Positions 45,516 through 58,618 of a stretch of 64,000 nt of DNA are shown here, one piece after another (within the stretch, counting starts at the first letter, position 1; every line of letters begins with the position of its first letter). A program made the position numbers and the translations under genes. The stretch covers positions 3,224,001 to 3,288,000 of the forward strand of contig OY720632.1 in assembly GCA_963169105.1 (NCBI GenBank), read 5' to 3'. The DNA comes from Ceriagrion tenellum. Its lineage: Eukaryota; Arthropoda; Insecta; Odonata; Coenagrionidae. Below the pieces are notes generated by a model, which had not been told where the DNA came from, searched no databases, and was given only the letters and a program-made list of their open reading frames with translations.

Positions 45516-48500
45516 TCTATGCTTGTAAATTGTAATGAGTACTCATGACTAGACTTGAGAAGCAGGGAAATGGAAGCAAAATTTTTTGCTTGTTTTGTAT
45601 CACATAATATGTGTGTAATTAAAATTTGTCTGTAGCTCTGGTGCATGGACTTATGTCCATGTGGTAATATGGACTCAGTATGTCAGGAATGGATAAGTTT
45701 ATATCATTAAAAGATGTAGTTGTAAATTAGTTGTCGACTTTGTACTGCCCTTGCCCATGAATAGTGGTTCATTTTTCAACATTGAACTAATGTTCATGGT
45801 TTGCAGAGAATTTTCATTTCATTAAGTAATTAGTCTCATTGGCAATTTTTGTGGAAGTTTTTTCCTTGGAGAGCCCTCTTTGGTTCATTCTCCTTCATCT
45901 TCATAATGTTTCAGAATTATCTCGAGGCTGGAATAACTGTGGTGAAGGCTCTGTAAAAGTTAGGGGTGAGTCCATGTTGATAATAATGATCCAAGTTTGG
46001 CTTTAATTTTGTGGATTGTATAACTAGGCGCACACTTTGGACTGCTTGTTGCATTGTATTGCTGGCAGTCGAGTATCTTGTTCCCTTAAAGCAGGGAAAA
46101 GTCCACAGGGGTGGGGGATGCCTCAGTAACTCAACTGGCAAAAGCTCTCAGCGTGACATTGAGGGAGTCTCAGTTGAGGTGAGTGATTTTTCCTTTCTGT
46201 AATTTTGCACTTGTGAGCCATTTTGGTAGCCATTAACTTCCCATGGAAAGTTGAAGTGGACTGTGATGTAATTGATATTTTTTTGTGTGGGATAGTTTCA
46301 AGGCGTTTGTAATACCCTGTAGTAATTTCTTGTTTCCACTATTTGATGATATCTAGTTGCAGTATTTATTCCGTTTGTGATGCAATTAGATAATGTCTTT
46401 CGTAAAGTTTTTACCATGCATAATGTTTGTTGAGTTCCAATGGCTATATGGTTATTATTACAAAGAAATGCATTTGTATCCAGAGATGGTTAGGTTAATG
46501 CGGAATTTGACCAGCTCAGCAGAGGTTGTTAAAGCTGTCGGGTGTAGTCAGAAATACTGGTATTGCGGCTACTTGAAAAGCTATTGTTAAATTATATTGT
46601 ATTGATATTCTTCTGGACAAGTGCTCCTATTATTGGTGGCAACGTTAGCATAATGTAACTTTAATTAATCAGTCAGACCATGAAGGTCAGCATTGGCTCC
46701 TGGACCAAAGACTGTTTGTGGAATTCCACCTTGAGTGTGGGCTTTTATGTTGTCTGTTTATTCATATATATTTTTCGTTGGACGATATAATGTTGATAGT
46801 AGTTGTTACCCGTGTTGCTCTGTGTTTTTTATCTGGAAATGTGCACTTGAGCTCTCCACAATGATGTGGCCATTTATTTGTGGTTACTCTTGTCCTAGTA
46901 CTCATGCTGTGATATTCTTCAGTTAAGTGTTATTCGTAAACCTCCTCATTTTGAAAAAAACAGTGCATCTACATCTATATGATACTGTGCAAGCAACCAC
47001 CAGGGTGAATGGCATCGATGGGGTGATTGAACTCCAGGCATGTAGCATTCATCCCAGCTGAAATCAGAACCATGAGTGCTTGCCCGGATACCAGGCGCAG
47101 GCCAAAAGCAATCAGGATGACAATGTGTGGTCAGACAAGCCACTAGGATAGTGCTACGTTGAGTTCATGAATTCAGTGGAGCTGATTTGTATTAATCTAT
47201 GTGATGAGAACTGTGGAGAGTTGTTAATGCACCTCTGCTGTGGCCACTTCAGTGCTTCAATTATCTCTTTCCTCCTTGAATATTTGTATTATTTCATTTT
47301 TTGGTAATTATGTGTTTTAGATTGTTAGTGAATGATGAAATAAGAAAGAAAGGAATGTTTGATATGAGCTAGGTAAATATTTTTGTATTTATTTTTAACA
47401 TCTGCATATTTTCAATGGGAGAAGGTGATATGAGAAGCAGTGGGTGTCATTTCTTACAGCTGGAACTAATCTCTTGCGTGCCTTATCGTCATGCCTTTCT
47501 CTATCAGAGTGAGCATTGTGAAAATAGCCCAATTGATAGCTGAAGAAATTGGTGCTCTGTTTTCATTGACATTACTCCGTCCACATGTGCTTTTTTCTCT
47601 TCTGTGTCACTCATTGCTTCACACATGTGCACTCTCGTCCGTCCGTGAATTCATAAGATTTTGATATCTCTGAAGTGTCTTCCCTTGTATTGGCTTCTAA
47701 CTCACACTATTTATTTCTCTTGCTTCAAGCATTTCTGAGGCATGCGTCTATTATTTTACTCTCAATTATTCTCGTAGTGAAAATAATGGAGTTTTTAATA
47801 TTTGAGATTGAGTAACATTTGATATGGGATGAGCACATTAACTGAATATCAAAGCAGCTTGTATTCTGCTTAGCAATTAATTTTATTTGGAGTATATATC
47901 CTGAACAGTTCATGAAAATTATATATTTGGGGTTGTTGCAATTTAAGTTATGGTCTAACCTGCTTGGGAGGTGGATGCTATTTATCTCTCAACCATATTC
48001 ATATCATTCTAAGAGGAATTGTGAGACTGCTGGATAATCCCAAATTGAAGTGTCACACTTTCCTCTCTCTCGTCATCCTTATGTGTTGGTGTGCTTGACA
48101 ACTCCTTTAATGTCATCGACTGTAACCTTGAAGGTGTGTTGATTGTTTAACCTAAGGTGCGGTGATGACCCTAACAAAAATCAAATCGGCTGTGCTTCAA
48201 ACTTCTGTGCAAAACTGTTTATCCTGCCAAAGCCTAATATGTATCAGTTCAAACATTCACTGTGCTTATGAGGACCAATTTATTCTTTGCTGTACAATGT
48301 GATATCTTGAAGACTAAGAGTTGAGAAAATGCCTTATATGTGATATAAAAGCTGGTAATTCAGTCATGAAGACCCAAACTTTTTTTTAAATCTTTGTTAT
48401 CTTAGTTTATTTTCTTATCTTAATGTTAACTGCAACTGGTTTTTATAACCCTGCAGCCTAGCAGTGGGGTATGTGAATAAGTAATTCATCCATTGTCTGT

Positions 48501-49195
48501 GTTTTGAGGGATAATTTGTGTAATTTCTGTGTTTGAATGGAAAAATAAATACCCTTATTTAAAATAATAATGGATCATTCATCTTATGTGTTCATTGTGT
48601 CTCTTCATACCTCACATATCACTTTAAGGACATGGGTTATGTCCTTATTTTCTAGGATTATGAGATGCAGAGTGAGTGGGTTGCATCACATTCCCTTTCC
48701 TCTGTTTTGCATTTTGCAGTAGATGTCAAGAAAGTTGACTAAAGGTGCCTATTTCAATCACTCCAGATCATTTACATCATCTTGCATTATGAATATATGT
48801 TATGTTCATGTTTATGCTTTGTGCTGTAGTTTACTTAATTCAATGGAATTGAAAATGTTGGCCACACTAACTCAAGGACCACAAGTAAAGCAATTGAATC
48901 AACTTGTCTTTTCTATCATTGAACTTTGTTTCTGATTCGAAATTCTGGGATCTCGTATGAAATATTGCGAAATTCCCAACATTGACATTTTATTAACAGC
49001 ATCCCCTTCAACCCTTTAAGTCTGGCTTCAAACTGGGATATTTTAATCCCTCAGCATGCATTGTTTTCGCTTGCTTTGAAGCTTTAGTGGATCCAGAACT
49101 TGCATATTTTGAGCCTCTTTCTTATAATAATTCCAAAAAATTCGGGTTTATCAGCTAGGTATGGGATAGAAGTGGGAGCGGGTGTAATCGACCCA
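45516..49195. other. Spacer downstream of host gene 2
   Basis: AT/T-rich sequence with no recognised gene, apart from the CR1-like remnant at 46967-47150. Part could be 3' UTR of host gene 2 if a later poly(A) site is used. Confidence 0.4.
46967..47150 (-). mobile_element. CR1-like LINE 3' end remnant
   Basis: Starts 'gcatctacatctatatgata' and continues 'gcaagcaaccaccagggtg', matching the antisense 3' tail and UTR of the CR1-like element at 8501. About 100-180 bp are recognisable and there is no coding part. Confidence 0.6.
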
Positions 49196-49232
49196 GATTA
49201 TAGAGGAGAAATTACAGTTCTCCTCTATAATC
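49196..49232. repeat. Perfect 15-bp inverted repeat (hairpin)
   Basis: gattatagaggagaa and ttctcctctataatc are exact reverse complements separated by a 7-base loop (attacag). It is AT/GA-rich, with no T-run after it and no coding context. Confidence 0.85.
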
Positions 49233-50479
49233 ATAATGATGAGAATCAAGAGATGAGAATAATCATAATGGTGGTAAATGCTGCAGAATTGTGTTTTAGA
49301 GACATAGATGAACAATTTTGATAAGAACCTTCGAATCTGTATCATCAAAATTAAAGGTAATCATATACCCTGAACCATAACGTTTTATCTTCAATGTTAT
49401 TTCTGCATCAGCTGCGTATTAAATAACTTAGCAACTTTGCAATTTTAACTGTCTCTCCATCTCTTCAAACAGTGGAGTTATTAAATGCTTTCTCATAACG
49501 CCACTTTCTGTTCTCGCATGTGCTCCCAATATCAAGCCTAAAAGAACGGCCACAACAGACCAAACTATTTGGGCTATTAAAATTTTAACAAGAGGACTAA
49601 TATCCAACTCTGCCCCTGGATCTTATAGAGGTTTAGAGGACACCCTGGCTGAGGTCTATACTGTGACCCTTAAGTACCCTAGGATACTCAAAAAGGGTCC
49701 CCAGGTTTTTTTACTGGGGTTCGAAGGTGGGTACTGCAGATGACCCAATCATGAATTATTTCGGTTCTAGGACTAATAGAAAAAATATTAAAAAATCCGA
49801 AAGACCCAGTCATCGGATCATATTTACCTTCCTTCCAAAGATTCCTCCGACGGTTCCTCCGGTTTCCTTCCGGAGTTCACTTGATGAGAAGCCTAGACGT
49901 CGATTCGGCTGGGTGTCTGGCCTGGGACTATTTCCCAGACCGCTGACAATTTTGTGCAGTCCGACCACGATTTATATACTGCTCAGGACCTTTCCTTCAC
50001 CGCCTCCCGGTAGTCTAGGTGGAGATGGCTAGGCAAACAACTACCTCTTACCGGTCTCTGCTTTAAATGTCATCTTTCAACCTCTTAACCACTCTTTAAA
50101 TGTCATTTTCCGAATGAGAGATAAAAGGTAGAGAAATAATGTGTAAGAAGGAAAGTCTTATCCATCGTATGCTGCTTCCTATTCTTAGAGGGAGGGAGAT
50201 TAAATCCCCCACTCCTTCTCCTTTGAACTTCAATATCTCAGTTGCTATGGGTCGTGCCAAAAAAGTGTAATGGACATTTAGCATTTCATTTTATCTTCTC
50301 TTTCACCTGATATATTCTGTTTATCGTATAGCTCATTATTTAACGAGATAAATAATTGTTTTCGGTGATAACAATTACTAAAATACGACAATTAATGCTC
50401 AATAGCCTTTGCGGGTGAGTGGGGGTTGGATTTCCGCTTTCACGGGTGAGTTGGGTTCTCGGTAGTCTAGTCGGGTGGG
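49233..50479. other. Spacer
   Basis: No gene recognised. A 101-codon plus-strand frame at 49727-50032 is proline- and arginine-rich with no domain, so I do not call it. Confidence 0.4.
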
Positions 50480-51620
50480 TTTTGGGTCTTGGACGAGTGC
50501 CAAGTTTTATGCCAGTTCTGAGAAATCATATCTACTACAAGGTTTAATTTTCAATCGCCTTGAATTATGGTTCAATTCTGCTGCACGAAAAAAGTAATGC
50601 AAATGTAACATTAGCTTTTTTCCGCTGATGAAAGCTCTTTAAGGTTCGAGAAAATTTTTTTGTTTTTATAGAAGGTACATCAACTTGGAGAAATTTACAT
50701 TAAAAATTCATCAAGATCGAATTTGTTGAGTAAATTCAATGGAAATATTTAGTGAAACAATATATGTTAACTAAATGTATCTCGATTTTAAGTACTGTTT
50801 TGAAATATCATTTTTTTATTCGAGATAAATGCTAATCCGCGACTCATACCGATCATATAAACGTGAATTGATGATTTATTGTTTAGAATATTAAGTTTAT
50901 TTTTCATTCGGATTTGATTACGATAACTTTGTTACAAGAAAAATGTTCATGGGAAATTAAATTTACCTTTTTCCGCGAATGGACTCGCTAGGTTCCTAAG
51001 AAAATGTTCCAGTTTAGCTGAAGGTTATTGCAAATAACCTTCTGCTCAACTGAAGCAGAAGGATAAGTTGTTTACTTCAACAACTTCACTAAGGACAAAT
51101 TGTTTACTTCAAATTGTGCTATATAGCACAAATTTTACGATGAAACACATATATTGTATGGTTATTTAGTGCTGTTTTGGAATTTCAATTTTTACTCCAG
51201 ATAAATTCAAAACTGCGATTTGTTTTAGCATAAACTTGAATGTGGGATTTATTATTTACAACGTTATATTTTATTTTACATTCTGTATCGATTATGATTA
51301 ATTCTGTTGCACATTAGAGTATTGCAAATACCAATGTATTCGACCTATTATCCGCTAATGGAAGCACTGCAGTTACATGTGCAATAAGAAAATGTTCCGG
51401 TGATATAGAAAGTGTATTTATTCGGTCAAAATTACATTAAAATTATTCAGAAAAGCCGATTATTTGGGTGTATAATGCTGAAACGTTAAAAAATATAACA
51501 CAAACAGAATGAAACTTTTAGTGTGTTGCTTTTAACTTATAGTTTGGAATTTCATTTTTTAACCTGAGAGAGAGAGAGTAAAACTGAGATTCATAATAAA
51601 CTTGGAGGTGAGTCCATCTA
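50480..51620. repeat. Tandem repeat, about 370-bp unit, nearly three copies
   Basis: Related phrases recur in order: 'taagtactgttttgaaat' (50790), 'tagtgctgttttggaatt' (51167), 'acttatagtttggaattt' (51535); and 'ggttcaattctgctgcac' (50570), 'gattaattctgttgcac' (51297). 'aagaaaatgttcc.g' follows at 50998 and 51388. The spacing is about 360-380 bp. Copies are well diverged, and the second carries an extra palindrome cluster. Confidence 0.65.
51020..51131. repeat. Cluster of four hairpins
   Basis: Within 112 bp: gaaggttatt/aataaccttc (10-bp arms, 3-base loop); ccttctgct/agcagaagg (9-bp arms, overlapping the first); aagttgtt/aacaactt (8-bp arms); ttgtgcta/tagcacaa (8-bp arms, 2-base loop). The neighbouring copies of the 370-bp repeat lack this segment. 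Confidence 0.75.
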
Positions 51621-52704
51621 AATATTTTTCACACCAAAGTTCAATTCGTACAGCCTTCGGTAATGTTCAACTTCTCGGTGTCTGAAACTTAGAATGGAAC
51701 TTGAAAGATGTTACTTTAGGCGGATTTACAAAGGTACGAATATTTTTATCGTTGTTGCCATTGCGCGTTCGTGCTCAAACGATCGCAAACGCCGCGCACT
51801 GGCAACCATGAATATATATTATGGATTGTGATGTCGTCGCCAAAAACTGTTGTCTATAATTCCGTAAACAAACCACTTTTTGGAAAGTGAATGAAGCCTA
51901 GTGATGAAAGACGGAAGTCAAATGTAAATACAGTCGATAGTTTGTAAATAAACACGTCGTACTGGTTTTACCATGAATATACATGGGTTTTTCTTACAAT
52001 TAATTATAATGCAGTGGATAAAAAATGTATTACTACACGCGGAACGTAATTATACACTCTTTTAATATCGTCTGGTCTACAGATATATTTAATTCCTCTC
52101 CAAATTTAATTACACAAATGCACAATTAACTTCTTAGCACTTAGTGAATATCGCTATACGGAAATATAATAATAAGGCGAGGTGACTTCATGAGTATTTC
52201 CAATGGCCATCACTGCAGTGTAGGTAAAAAGAAATGCACTAACCGCCGCCTTGAACAGATTCTTATTTTTCAATTCAAGTCTCATATTTTGGGTCCCCGT
52301 AGACGCACACCTTGTTTTGCAGCCTGGTACGAAGCAAGCTCTGTTTAAACAAGGCATTCTAAATTCTTTATTTAAGCATTCAAATTAGAACAGAGTCTGG
52401 CAAATATCGTCGTCGGCACACGATGGACGTCTCATACACCTCTTACACCTTTCCTGTAATAGATATTTCCTCTCTAGCATTTAAAAAGTAACTATTAGAT
52501 AAAAAAATAGCAAGATATTATTCAAAGCATCAAGTAATTCATTGATCGTTATTGAATATTCACCACAGTCTCACGTTAGCAACAATTAACTACGTCTATT
52601 TACAATAACAACTGAAAAGATTCAAATCGAAGTGGCGCCAAGGACTGGGCGAACTAAAAGTGGAAATCTAGGCAACATGTAGCCTAGGCAACAATTCCAA
52701 ACAT
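51621..52704. other. Spacer
   Basis: AT-rich, no gene recognised. Confidence 0.4.
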
Positions 52705-53391
52705 CTAAATCCATAAAATATACTCGCTTCGCTCAGTAGGGGGCTCCGCCCCCTACACCCCCGGAACGGCTTCGCCGTTATGTTTGGGTATGAAAAAATT
52801 TCCTGAAAAATCGATTTACTTTTAAGGGTTATAGTCTTCGAATTCCATATTGAAGAGTTTGACGTTGGTGTTACGTTTGAGCATCCGCCATTTTGAAACA
52901 CGCAGGCGTTGAAGTTGTTAAATTTTGCGTACGGACTGTGAAAACGCAATTTTCGAATTGTACCACATGTAACTTCGAAACTACGGGGCGTAGAAAGCAC
53001 CATTATCAATCGAAGGGCAATGTTATTTCTAGCTTGATATCATGGGGGATGGGTTATTTTCGTTATGTTTTGCGAAACAAAACTACCAGTCTTCCTTTGA
53101 CTACGCAGCAGGAGAGGGGAACTGCGTAAAGAAAACTAAAAGGAAAAATTGAGCGTGAGAATTATATCCGATCGACCGTTCAGTCGCTAGTGCGGGAAAA
53201 CCTCCGGAAAGTTTCGATTTGTAAGTCTTCTATCGAAGCAAGCAATAAAGATAACGACACAGAGTCAACAACCTAATTAAGAACGCTCATTCCTTAGCCA
53301 AAATTGTGAAAGTCAGTCGTTTCAGGCAGTAAACTCAGGAGCCAGAATGAAAAATTCACGAAAAACAGGGAAATACGAAATTTTATTTTTT

Positions 53392-53393
<2 letters not shown>

Positions 53394-53424
<31 letters not shown>
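53394..53424 (+). repeat. Poly(G) run of 31
   Basis: Thirty-one consecutive G, preceded by a T-rich run and followed by agggaat. It lies between the left end of the composite element and arm 1. The exact length is uncertain because homopolymers are error-prone in assembly. Confidence 0.9.
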
Positions 53425-53425
<1 letters not shown>

Positions 53426-53539
53426 GGGAATATTCTCAAAGCAAGTGACAATTATGAAAACAAATTAAAAAAAAAGATATTGGTGACAAAAACAATGGAA
53501 AAAGAAAAAAAACATTCCATGCAATAGCATATCGAGAAC

Positions 53540-55215
53540 TTTACCCCCTCGCATACCGCTCGGGTAGTGGCGAGGGCAGTCTAATGGGTTTAAATGGCTT
53601 TCATCTGGTTTTTTCAAAATTCTTAGTTTAAGCAATAGCTGTGAGTTAACTGTTAGGGTTTGAAAGATGAGAAAGGTATTGTTCTTGAGGCAATTTTATT
53701 AGTAATAAAATGAAACTGTCAAAGAACAGTTAATTACCGTTTAAAAGAAATAGACGGAAAAACACAGACCTGCACCGTCGGTTAGTGTCGAATAGTACGC
53801 GTTATTAATTTTTTTCTGAGGCTTTTATATAAAAACTCCAAATTTTGGCTACTTATCCGCAATTTGCATGTTAAAGGCGCATACTACTGTAAACGTTGAA
53901 GGCCATATATGCACTAGTAAAGACATGACAAACATTTCGCAGGGATAAAATAAGGTATCATTTTCATTAAGTCCCATTTTGGGGGATTATTGTGTAATAA
54001 ATATGAGAGACAAAGAATAGTTAATGAAATCATCATAGTAAGCATTTTAATAGCAACAAAATAAATGTCTAACTTCAGGAAAATATTTAACCGTTCAGGA
54101 GCAACACATTAAATACCAGAAGCTTGCGCGCCAATCGATCAAAAAATTCGCCATTTTTATTTTTGTTTTGAATTTTGTATTTTGAAAGTGTGTGTTATCA
54201 CTATAAGTCCATAATGGATATATAAAGTAGCACATGAATGCCAAATTCCAAGTTCAAATATGCACTAATAGCGACAAAAGAAACTTTTCATAAGGATGAT
54301 TGGGGTATTCATTTTCATAAAGTCAGAATTTTGGGGGATTGCTGTCAGATAATTATAGACAATAGATTACAAAATGTTGTATTGCCATTTACGGCCTTTT
54401 ATTGCCTACTATAAAAAATTATAACATTGGTAAAATGTTTAACCGTTCAGAGGCAACAAACCGAAATCCAGAAGCCGGCGTTACAACTGAGAGAATTATC
54501 CGCCATTTTTAATTTTTTTCGGCCATTTTTATATATAAGGTCGGAGTTTAAACTATTTAGCCTTCAAAATCATGTAATGATGCTTATGCATGCCAATTTT
54601 CAAGGCCATATGTGCAATACTGGAGACGTGATGGGCATTTTACCGTGATTAAATGGGGAATCATTTTCATAAAGTCAGATTTTGGGGGATTGTTGTGAGA
54701 TATTCATGAGTGATCGGAAAAAACTAAAGGTATCATCTTAAACAACATTTAATTAGCTGCAAAAATAATTTATAACATTGGTAAAATGTCTTACCATTTA
54801 GAGGTAACACAATGAATTCCAGAGACCTACGCCGCAACTGAGCGAAAAGTTCGCCATTTTTTTATTTTTTTGAAGGCTTGTATATAAAAAGTCGGCGTTT
54901 TCGCTAATTATCCATAAGGATCATGTAACGTACCATATGTATTCCAAATTTTAAGGTCATATCTCCACTATTGGAGACGTGACGGCTCAAAACATGTTTG
55001 AAAATTTCAAAAATCCAAGAAATTCCGACTTTGGCGCCATGTAACTCCGAAACTAACTAATATAGAAGCAAACGATTTGCGTCATTGTTTAGACCGTTTA
55101 GTTATTAACAAAAAACCCACACACTATTTTGAGATCAGATCGACCGTTTAGACGCTAGAGCACAAGAACCAAAAAAACCGGGAAATTTTTAACTAATTTA
55201 CGTGTTCAGAGTGAC
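53540..55215. repeat. Arm 1 of composite element: four about 350-bp subrepeats
   Basis: Each unit contains 'aaccgttcagaggcaacac', 'ccagaagc', '(a)tccgccatttttattttt', 'atgcatgccaaatttcaagg', 'gagacgtgacgggcatttta' and 'ttttgggggattgttgtgag'. The 'cgccattttt' word falls at about 54147, 54500 and 54852, 352-353 bp apart; the first unit starts near 53.6 kb. A closing module 'ggcgccatgtaactccgaaa' with 'gaccgtttagacgctagagc' follows near 55.03-55.17 kb. Confidence 0.8.
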
Positions 55216-56489
55216 TACTTAAGACGAAGAGCGACTAGTTAAGACGAAGAATCACCTCAGTGATGAGCTTAGTTATCTCAGAGGAAAGCAGAACACCTCG
55301 ATAACCTTAGCACTGATAGCAGAAATGCCGAGAATGAAGTGGCGTTGGTCATCAGCACGTGCTGTAATTGTTTGGCCCGCGAGGAGAGGGAAAGGTGGAG
55401 GTCGATGGGTTAATTGTTGCAGCGGTAGTTGCCGCTTAATTAATCAACGGCATACAATGTTTGAGACTATTTCAATCGAGACACTTTTTTAATTGTTGGC
55501 GCGCGGGATTGTTGGCACGATTCAAGGGCGCGTACGCGTAAATTGGTTGGATAAGAAGTCAACATTTATTTAGAATGAATACGTACATAAATAATTCCAA
55601 ATGAACGAGGCCACTTATGGATGGTGTCGTTTCATTGGGAAATTGGAATGCACGGTCAAATGGAATGTTTATTTATTTTTAACACGGTTACAATGGGAAT
55701 CATAAACAGAACAATAACTACACATTTTAGTCCTTGTCAATGGCTTTCGAATGAATTCATTACCGATATCACAGCTCTCCTAACGTACGATTAGTAGACC
55801 TAAAACTATAGTAAATACGGTATTCTTATTACATTTCGACGTTTGGCGGGTTTTTACTGGTGCATCATGGGTACTATCTACATCATATATAAATATATTT
55901 TGTCTTAAGCACACAATAATTGGCTATATAGAGAATTAACAACCACTCCGAAGACGTTATAAGTCTATGAGCTATTGCTCATCAAACATAAGCCAACTCG
56001 GTGGAAATCAGAATTGTCCGCCATTTTTATTTTTTTCCGGTAGGATCGATACAATCACCTTGAAATAGTTTACATTTTCTAACGTCAAGTACAGTATTCC
56101 ATGTACTTACAAATTTTAAAGGAATTCGGTCGGCAATAAGGCGACGAAATGATGTTTTAATCTTTAGAAAATTGTAATTTTCGGAGACATTTAAAGATTG
56201 TTTAATTTTGATCTCGGTAACCAAGGGAGACGAAAAAAAAATGTTACCCACAGACTGTGAAGAACATTGTAGGCATATATAATGTATTTTTCACGTAGTC
56301 GATATCTCAAACGGTCGTCGAGTACAGCAATAAATATTTTACAAATACACTTTTTTCCCCTTAAATTTCGGATAAACAATACACGTAAAAAACACTTTAA
56401 AAAATTACAAGGAAACGTGACCACATGTATTAGCTTTTTTAAAAAAACAACAACCATCCGTATCGCATGCATAGTTCCATCGTAGCCAG

Positions 56490-58172
56490 ACGCCTTACCT
56501 CTCGTCTAACACCCTGCGAAAGAATGGGGTAGTGAACTGGTTTTAAATGTCTTTCATCTGAGTTTTTCGAAATTCTGAGTTCAAGCGATAGCTGTGAGTT
56601 AACCGTTAGGGTTAGGAAAATGCGAAAGGTATTGTTCTTTATGCAATTTCAATAGTAATGAAATGTAATCGTCAAATAAGAACATATTTTTACCGTTCAA
56701 AATAAATTGACGGAAAAACACAGGCCTGCACCGTTAGTTAGTGTCGAAAAATGCGCATTATTACTATTTCGGAGGCTTTTATATGAAAAATAAAACTTTT
56801 CGCTACTTATCCGCAATGTGCATGTAAAGGCGCATAAAACTCTAAACGTTGAAGGACATGTAGCCACTAGTAAAGACATGACGGGCATTTAGCAGGGATT
56901 AAATATGGTATCATTTTCATAACGTCCCATTTTGGGGATTGTTCGTGAAATTAATATAGGAGATAGAGAAAAGGTAATGGTGTAATCATATTAACCATTT
57001 TAGTAGCGAGAAGAGGAATTTCTAACGTCAGAAAAATATTAAACCGTCCAGAAGCAACACACGAAATACCAGAAGAAGCTTGCGCGCCAACCGAACATAA
57101 AAATCCGCCAATTTAAATTTTTTTGGAGGTTTATAGGGAAAAAGGCGTCATTTTCACTAATAACCCATAACTGCCATGTTTAGTAGCATATGCATGCCAA
57201 ATATCAAGGTCAAATATGCGCTAATAGCAAATAAAAGGGCATTTCACAGCGATAAAATGAGTTTTCATTTTCAAAGTGTCTGACTTCGGGGGATTGCTGT
57301 GAGATAATTTTACATAATAAAAGAAAATTGATGATACCTTCATTTAGCGCAATTTATTGTCTATAAGAAAAAGTTATAACATTGGTAAAATATTTAACCG
57401 TTCAGAGGATACACACCGTAATCCAGAAGCCAGCGTCACAAATGAGCGAAAAATCCGCCATTTTAAAATGTTTTCCGCCATTAGTAGATATAAAGTCGGT
57501 AATTTCACTTAAACAACCTTCATAATCATGTAATGCTGCTCATGCATGCCAACTTTCAAGGTTATATATGCAATAGTAGAGACGTGACGGGCATTTTACC
57601 GTGATGGAATGGGGTATCATTTTCATAAAGTCAGATTTTTGGGGATTGTTGTGAGATATCCTTGAGAGATACGAAAACCCTAAAGGCATTATATCATACG
57701 TCATTTAATTAGCTACAACAATAATTCATTACATTGGTAAAAAGTCTTACCCTTCAGAGGTAACACAATGAATTCTAGAGACCTACGCCACTACTGAGCG
57801 AAAAATCCGCCATGTTTTTATTTTTTTCGCCATTTTGTTGATAGAAAGTCGGCGTTTTCGCCAAATATCCATTAGGATCACGTAACGTACCATACGTCTG
57901 CCGAATTTCAAGGTCATATCTCCACTATTGGAGACGTAAGGCCTTGAAACATGTTTGAAAATTTCAAAAATAAGACAAATTCCAATTTTGGCGCCATCTA
58001 ACTCCGTAACTAACGAACGTAGAAGTAAACAATTTGGGTCATTGTTTAGACCGTTTAGTTGCCTGCAAAAAACCTAATCACTATTTTGAGATCAGAACAA
58101 CCGTTTAGACGCTAGAGCACAAAAACCGAAAAAACCGGGAAAATGTTAACTAATTTTCGTGTTCAGAGACCT
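56490..58172. repeat. Arm 2 of composite element
   Basis: A direct repeat of arm 1 at an offset of 2953-2957 bp, with the same order of four subunits (the 'ccgcca' word at about 57105, 57453 and 57801) and the same closing module. The unrelated 1.27-kb interval 55216-56489 separates the arms. The near-constant offset shows that few indels have accumulated, although many substitutions are visible. Confidence 0.8.
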
Positions 58173-58618
58173 CTGGTGAGAAAAGTACAAGGCGTAGACA
58201 CACGAGATACAGTTGCATATTGTAGACAAATCGGTTTGGCTGGGTAAATCTTTCGTCAGATTCGAGATGCGAACTATAGTTCAAGAAATATTTAGTGAGA
58301 ACCAAAGGTCTAATTTTCGAAAACGTCGAAAAACCGCCATTTTTATTTTTTTTCGGCAGGTTCCGGTTGGAGATTCCCGGTTTTCGGAATTTTCCCTCCG
58401 ATAAATTCTTTCATAGAAGGTCCATGCCAAATCTCATGCTCCTACCCGATCTAGAAGTGGTCGGGAATTTACATACGTGAGTGAGTGAGTGAGTCAGTCA
58501 GTCACACATCCCATTGTATATATAACGGAGGACTCATGCCAGCAACACACTACGTGTCTGAAGTGACGAGAGAATGAGCGTTCGATATGGTTAGTCAATT
58601 CTGATTGAGCCATCGTGG

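Larger units (their letters stand above)
52705..58526. mobile_element. Composite repeat element, class not assigned
   Basis: The left end near 52705 has compact GC-rich hairpins: tagggggc-tcc-gccccct(a) and aacggc-ttc-gccgtt. The right end carries 'gtgagtgagtgagtgagtca' then 'gtcagtcacacatccc' and 'attgtatatataac' (58480-58526). Between them lie two long direct arms (53540-55215 and 56490-58172), each made of about 350-bp subunits. Modules of the same kind also flank the arms (near 52.9-53.2 kb and 58.3-58.45 kb). No open frame with a recognisable domain exists. It looks like a non-autonomous element or an expanded repeat domain; the exact ends and the mode of mobility are inference. Confidence 0.5.

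Noticed and set aside
49727..50032. 101-codon plus-strand frame, Pro/Arg-rich
   Set aside because: No recognisable domain, signal, splice context or repeat relation. Likely chance.
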